NCBI GenBank assembly: GCA_900544535.1
Contig: UQVH01000014.1
Span: 14,689-78,688 of the forward strand
Length of the DNA: 64,000 bases
Direction of reading: 5' to 3'
DNA from: an uncultured Bacteroidales bacterium
GTDB lineage: Bacteria > Bacteroidota > Bacteroidia > Bacteroidales > Muribaculaceae
Below are positions 62,577 to 64,000 of the stretch, piece after piece (positions within the stretch are counted from its first letter, which is position 1; every line of letters starts with the position of its first letter). The notes under the pieces were generated by a model that worked only from the letters and a program-made list of their open reading frames with translations, ran no database searches and was not told the origin of the DNA. The position numbers and the translations under genes were made by a program.

Positions 62577-63761
62577 TTACTCAAGGATCTCAGTGATCTG
62601 ACCAGAACCTACGGTGCGGCCACCTTCACGGATTGCAAAGCGAAGACCTGCGTCGCAAGCAACCGGGTTGATAAGCTCGACGTTGATCTCAACGTGGTCA
62701 CCGGGCATTACCATTTCTACACCTTCGGGAAGAGTGATCTCGCCGGTCACGTCAAGTGTGCGGATGTAGAACTGAGGACGATAGTGGTTGTGGAACGGAG
62801 TGTGACGGCCACCTTCTTCTTTCTTCAGGATGTAGACAGAAGCTTTGAATTTGCTGTGAGGTTTAACAACTCCGGGGTGGCAGATTACCATACCACGCTT
62901 GATATCTTTCTTATCGATACCGCGGAGGAGAAGACCTACGTTGTCACCTGCTTCGCCCTGATCGAGGAGCTTGCGGAACATTTCAACGCCAGTTACAACA
63001 GACTTCATGTCTGCGCCGAGACCCATGATCTGAACTTCGTCGCCAACTTTTACGACGCCAGTTTCGATACGGCCGGTAGCAACGGTACCACGACCGGTGA
63101 TCGAGAACACGTCCTCAACAGGCATAAGGAAGGGTTTATCAACGTCACGGGGAGGCAGGGGAATCCAGTTGTCAACTGCATCCATGAGCTCCATAACCTT
63201 AGCTTCCCACTGAGGTTCGCCATTAAGAGCGCCGAGTGCGGAACCGCGGATGATAGGAGTTTCGTCACCGTCATATTCGTAAGCCGAAAGAAGGTCGCGC
63301 ATTTCCATTTCAACGAGGTCGAACATTTCTTCGTCGTCTACCATGTCACACTTATTGAGGAACACAACGAGACGGGGAACGTTCACCTGACGGGCGAGAA
63401 GGATGTGCTCGCGGGTCTGGGGCATAGGACCGTCAGTTGCAGCAACCACGATGATAGCACCGTCCATCTGAGCAGCACCGGTAACCATGTTCTTAACGTA
63501 GTCAGCGTGTCCGGGGCAGTCAACGTGAGCATAGTGACGGTTTGCAGTCTCATACTCTACGTGAGCGGTGTTGATTGTGATACCACGTTCTTTTTCCTCA
63601 GGAGCGTTGTCGATCTGATCGAACGACTTAACTTCAGAGAGACCTGCTTTAGCCAGCACGGTGGTGATGGCAGCGGTCAGAGTGGTCTTACCGTGGTCAA
63701 CGTGACCGATGGTACCGATGTTAACATGCGGTTTGGTTCTTTCGAATTTCTCTTTAGCCAT
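62577..63761 (-). CDS. tuf: Elongation factor Tu
   Basis: 394 residues. G1 GHVDHGKT (19-26), DCPGH and NKCD, then the two beta-barrel domains ending in the '[10 protein letters not shown]' segment. Brings aminoacyl-tRNA to the ribosome. Flanked by tRNA-Thr upstream and tRNA-Trp downstream, the usual Bacteroidales arrangement. Confidence 0.99.
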   Translation of the reverse strand: MAKEKFERTKPHVNIGTIGHVDHGKTTLTAAITTVLAKAGLSEVKSFDQIDNAPEEKERGITINTAHVEYETANRHYAHVDCPGHADYVKNMVTGAAQMDGAIIVVAATDGPMPQTREHILLARQVNVPRLVVFLNKCDMVDDEEMFDLVEMEMRDLLSAYEYDGDETPIIRGSALGALNGEPQWEAKVMELMDAVDNWIPLPPRDVDKPFLMPVEDVFSITGRGTVATGRIETGVVKVGDEVQIMGLGADMKSVVTGVEMFRKLLDQGEAGDNVGLLLRGIDKKDIKRGMVICHPGVVKPHSKFKASVYILKKEEGGRHTPFHNHYRPQFYIRTLDVTGEITLPEGVEMVMPGDHVEINVELINPVACDAGLRFAIREGGRTVGSGQITEILE

Positions 63762-63862
63762 AACTTTGCTATTATTTTCTTGATTAAATGATTGACTTTT
63801 CTAACAAGACGCCACGATAGCGTAAGCGCACTATCGGGGCTGTCATTTTAAGATTGGTTTTG

Positions 63863-63934
<72 letters not shown>

Positions 63935-63946
63935 AGTATGTCTTAG

Positions 63947-64000
63947 AGCGGAAGACGAGGCTCAAACTCGCGACCCTCAGCTTGGAAGGCTGATGCTCTA
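63947..64000 (-). tRNA. tRNA-Gly (TCC anticodon), cut by window end
   Basis: The 3' 54 bases are visible: anticodon loop CTTCCAA between TCAGC and GCTGA, T arm, acceptor 3' strand CTTCCGC and discriminator T. The 5' end is beyond base 64000. Confidence 0.88.

Noticed and set aside
62421..63791. 456-codon open frame antisense to tuf and tRNA-Trp
   Set aside because: It runs through a tRNA and the conserved tuf gene; a shadow of biased codons.

Overview
This window looks like chromosomal DNA of a Bacteroidales bacterium, most likely a gut member of the Muribaculaceae or a close relative (the family is inference). The evidence is promoters of the Bacteroidetes type (TTTG, about 20 bases, then TAnnTTTG), few Shine-Dalgarno sites, a SusC-like TonB-dependent receptor with DUF5689 lipoproteins, a PorX-type response regulator, a 1125-residue SecA, a MaeB-type malic enzyme, a GH95 enzyme, and the order tRNA-Gly, tRNA-Thr, tuf, tRNA-Trp, secE, nusG, rplK, rplA, rplJ, rplL, rpoB, rpoC. 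Base composition is moderately GC-rich. No phage, insertion sequence, rRNA or CRISPR array is visible.

Layout. Bases 1-10622 (+) hold an OstA/LptA-like protein (cut by the window start), mutL, a DUF4105 envelope protein, an alkaline-phosphatase-fold protein that seems to have lost its metal site, secA and a small lipoprotein. Bases 10742-20228 (-) form a five-gene block: secreted endonuclease/exonuclease/phosphatase-family enzyme, cytidylate-kinase-like protein, TonB-dependent receptor and two DUF5689 surface lipoproteins. I read it as a candidate outer-membrane system for nucleic acids or phosphorylated compounds. Bases 20636-26151 (+) hold malic enzyme, two DUF1573 proteins and MeaB, with a His-rich lipoprotein on the other strand. 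Bases 26163-35617 hold a cation/proton antiporter, a GH95 glycosidase, a U32 protein, a YdcF/SanA-like membrane protein, an aminotransferase and a GlmU-like protein.

Bases 35618-36152 contain a strong candidate for a free-standing structured non-coding RNA (promoter, long-range helix, intrinsic terminator). Next come an AT-richer AAA ATPase gene (-) and four 32-33-bp-spaced upstream repeats. Bases 37687-46171 (+) hold PorW/SprE-like and PorX genes, tsaE, birA, thioredoxin, ilvA and a SPOR lipoprotein. Bases 46280-50343 (-) hold parE, coaD and an S41 protease. The rest is the transcription/translation block ending with rpoC, whose downstream spacer is full of palindromes.

Most genes are household or envelope functions. 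The parts that most deserve attention are the nuclease/TonB receptor block, the non-coding RNA, the phased repeats before the ATPase, the inactive-looking phosphatase relative, and the PorW-PorX pair.
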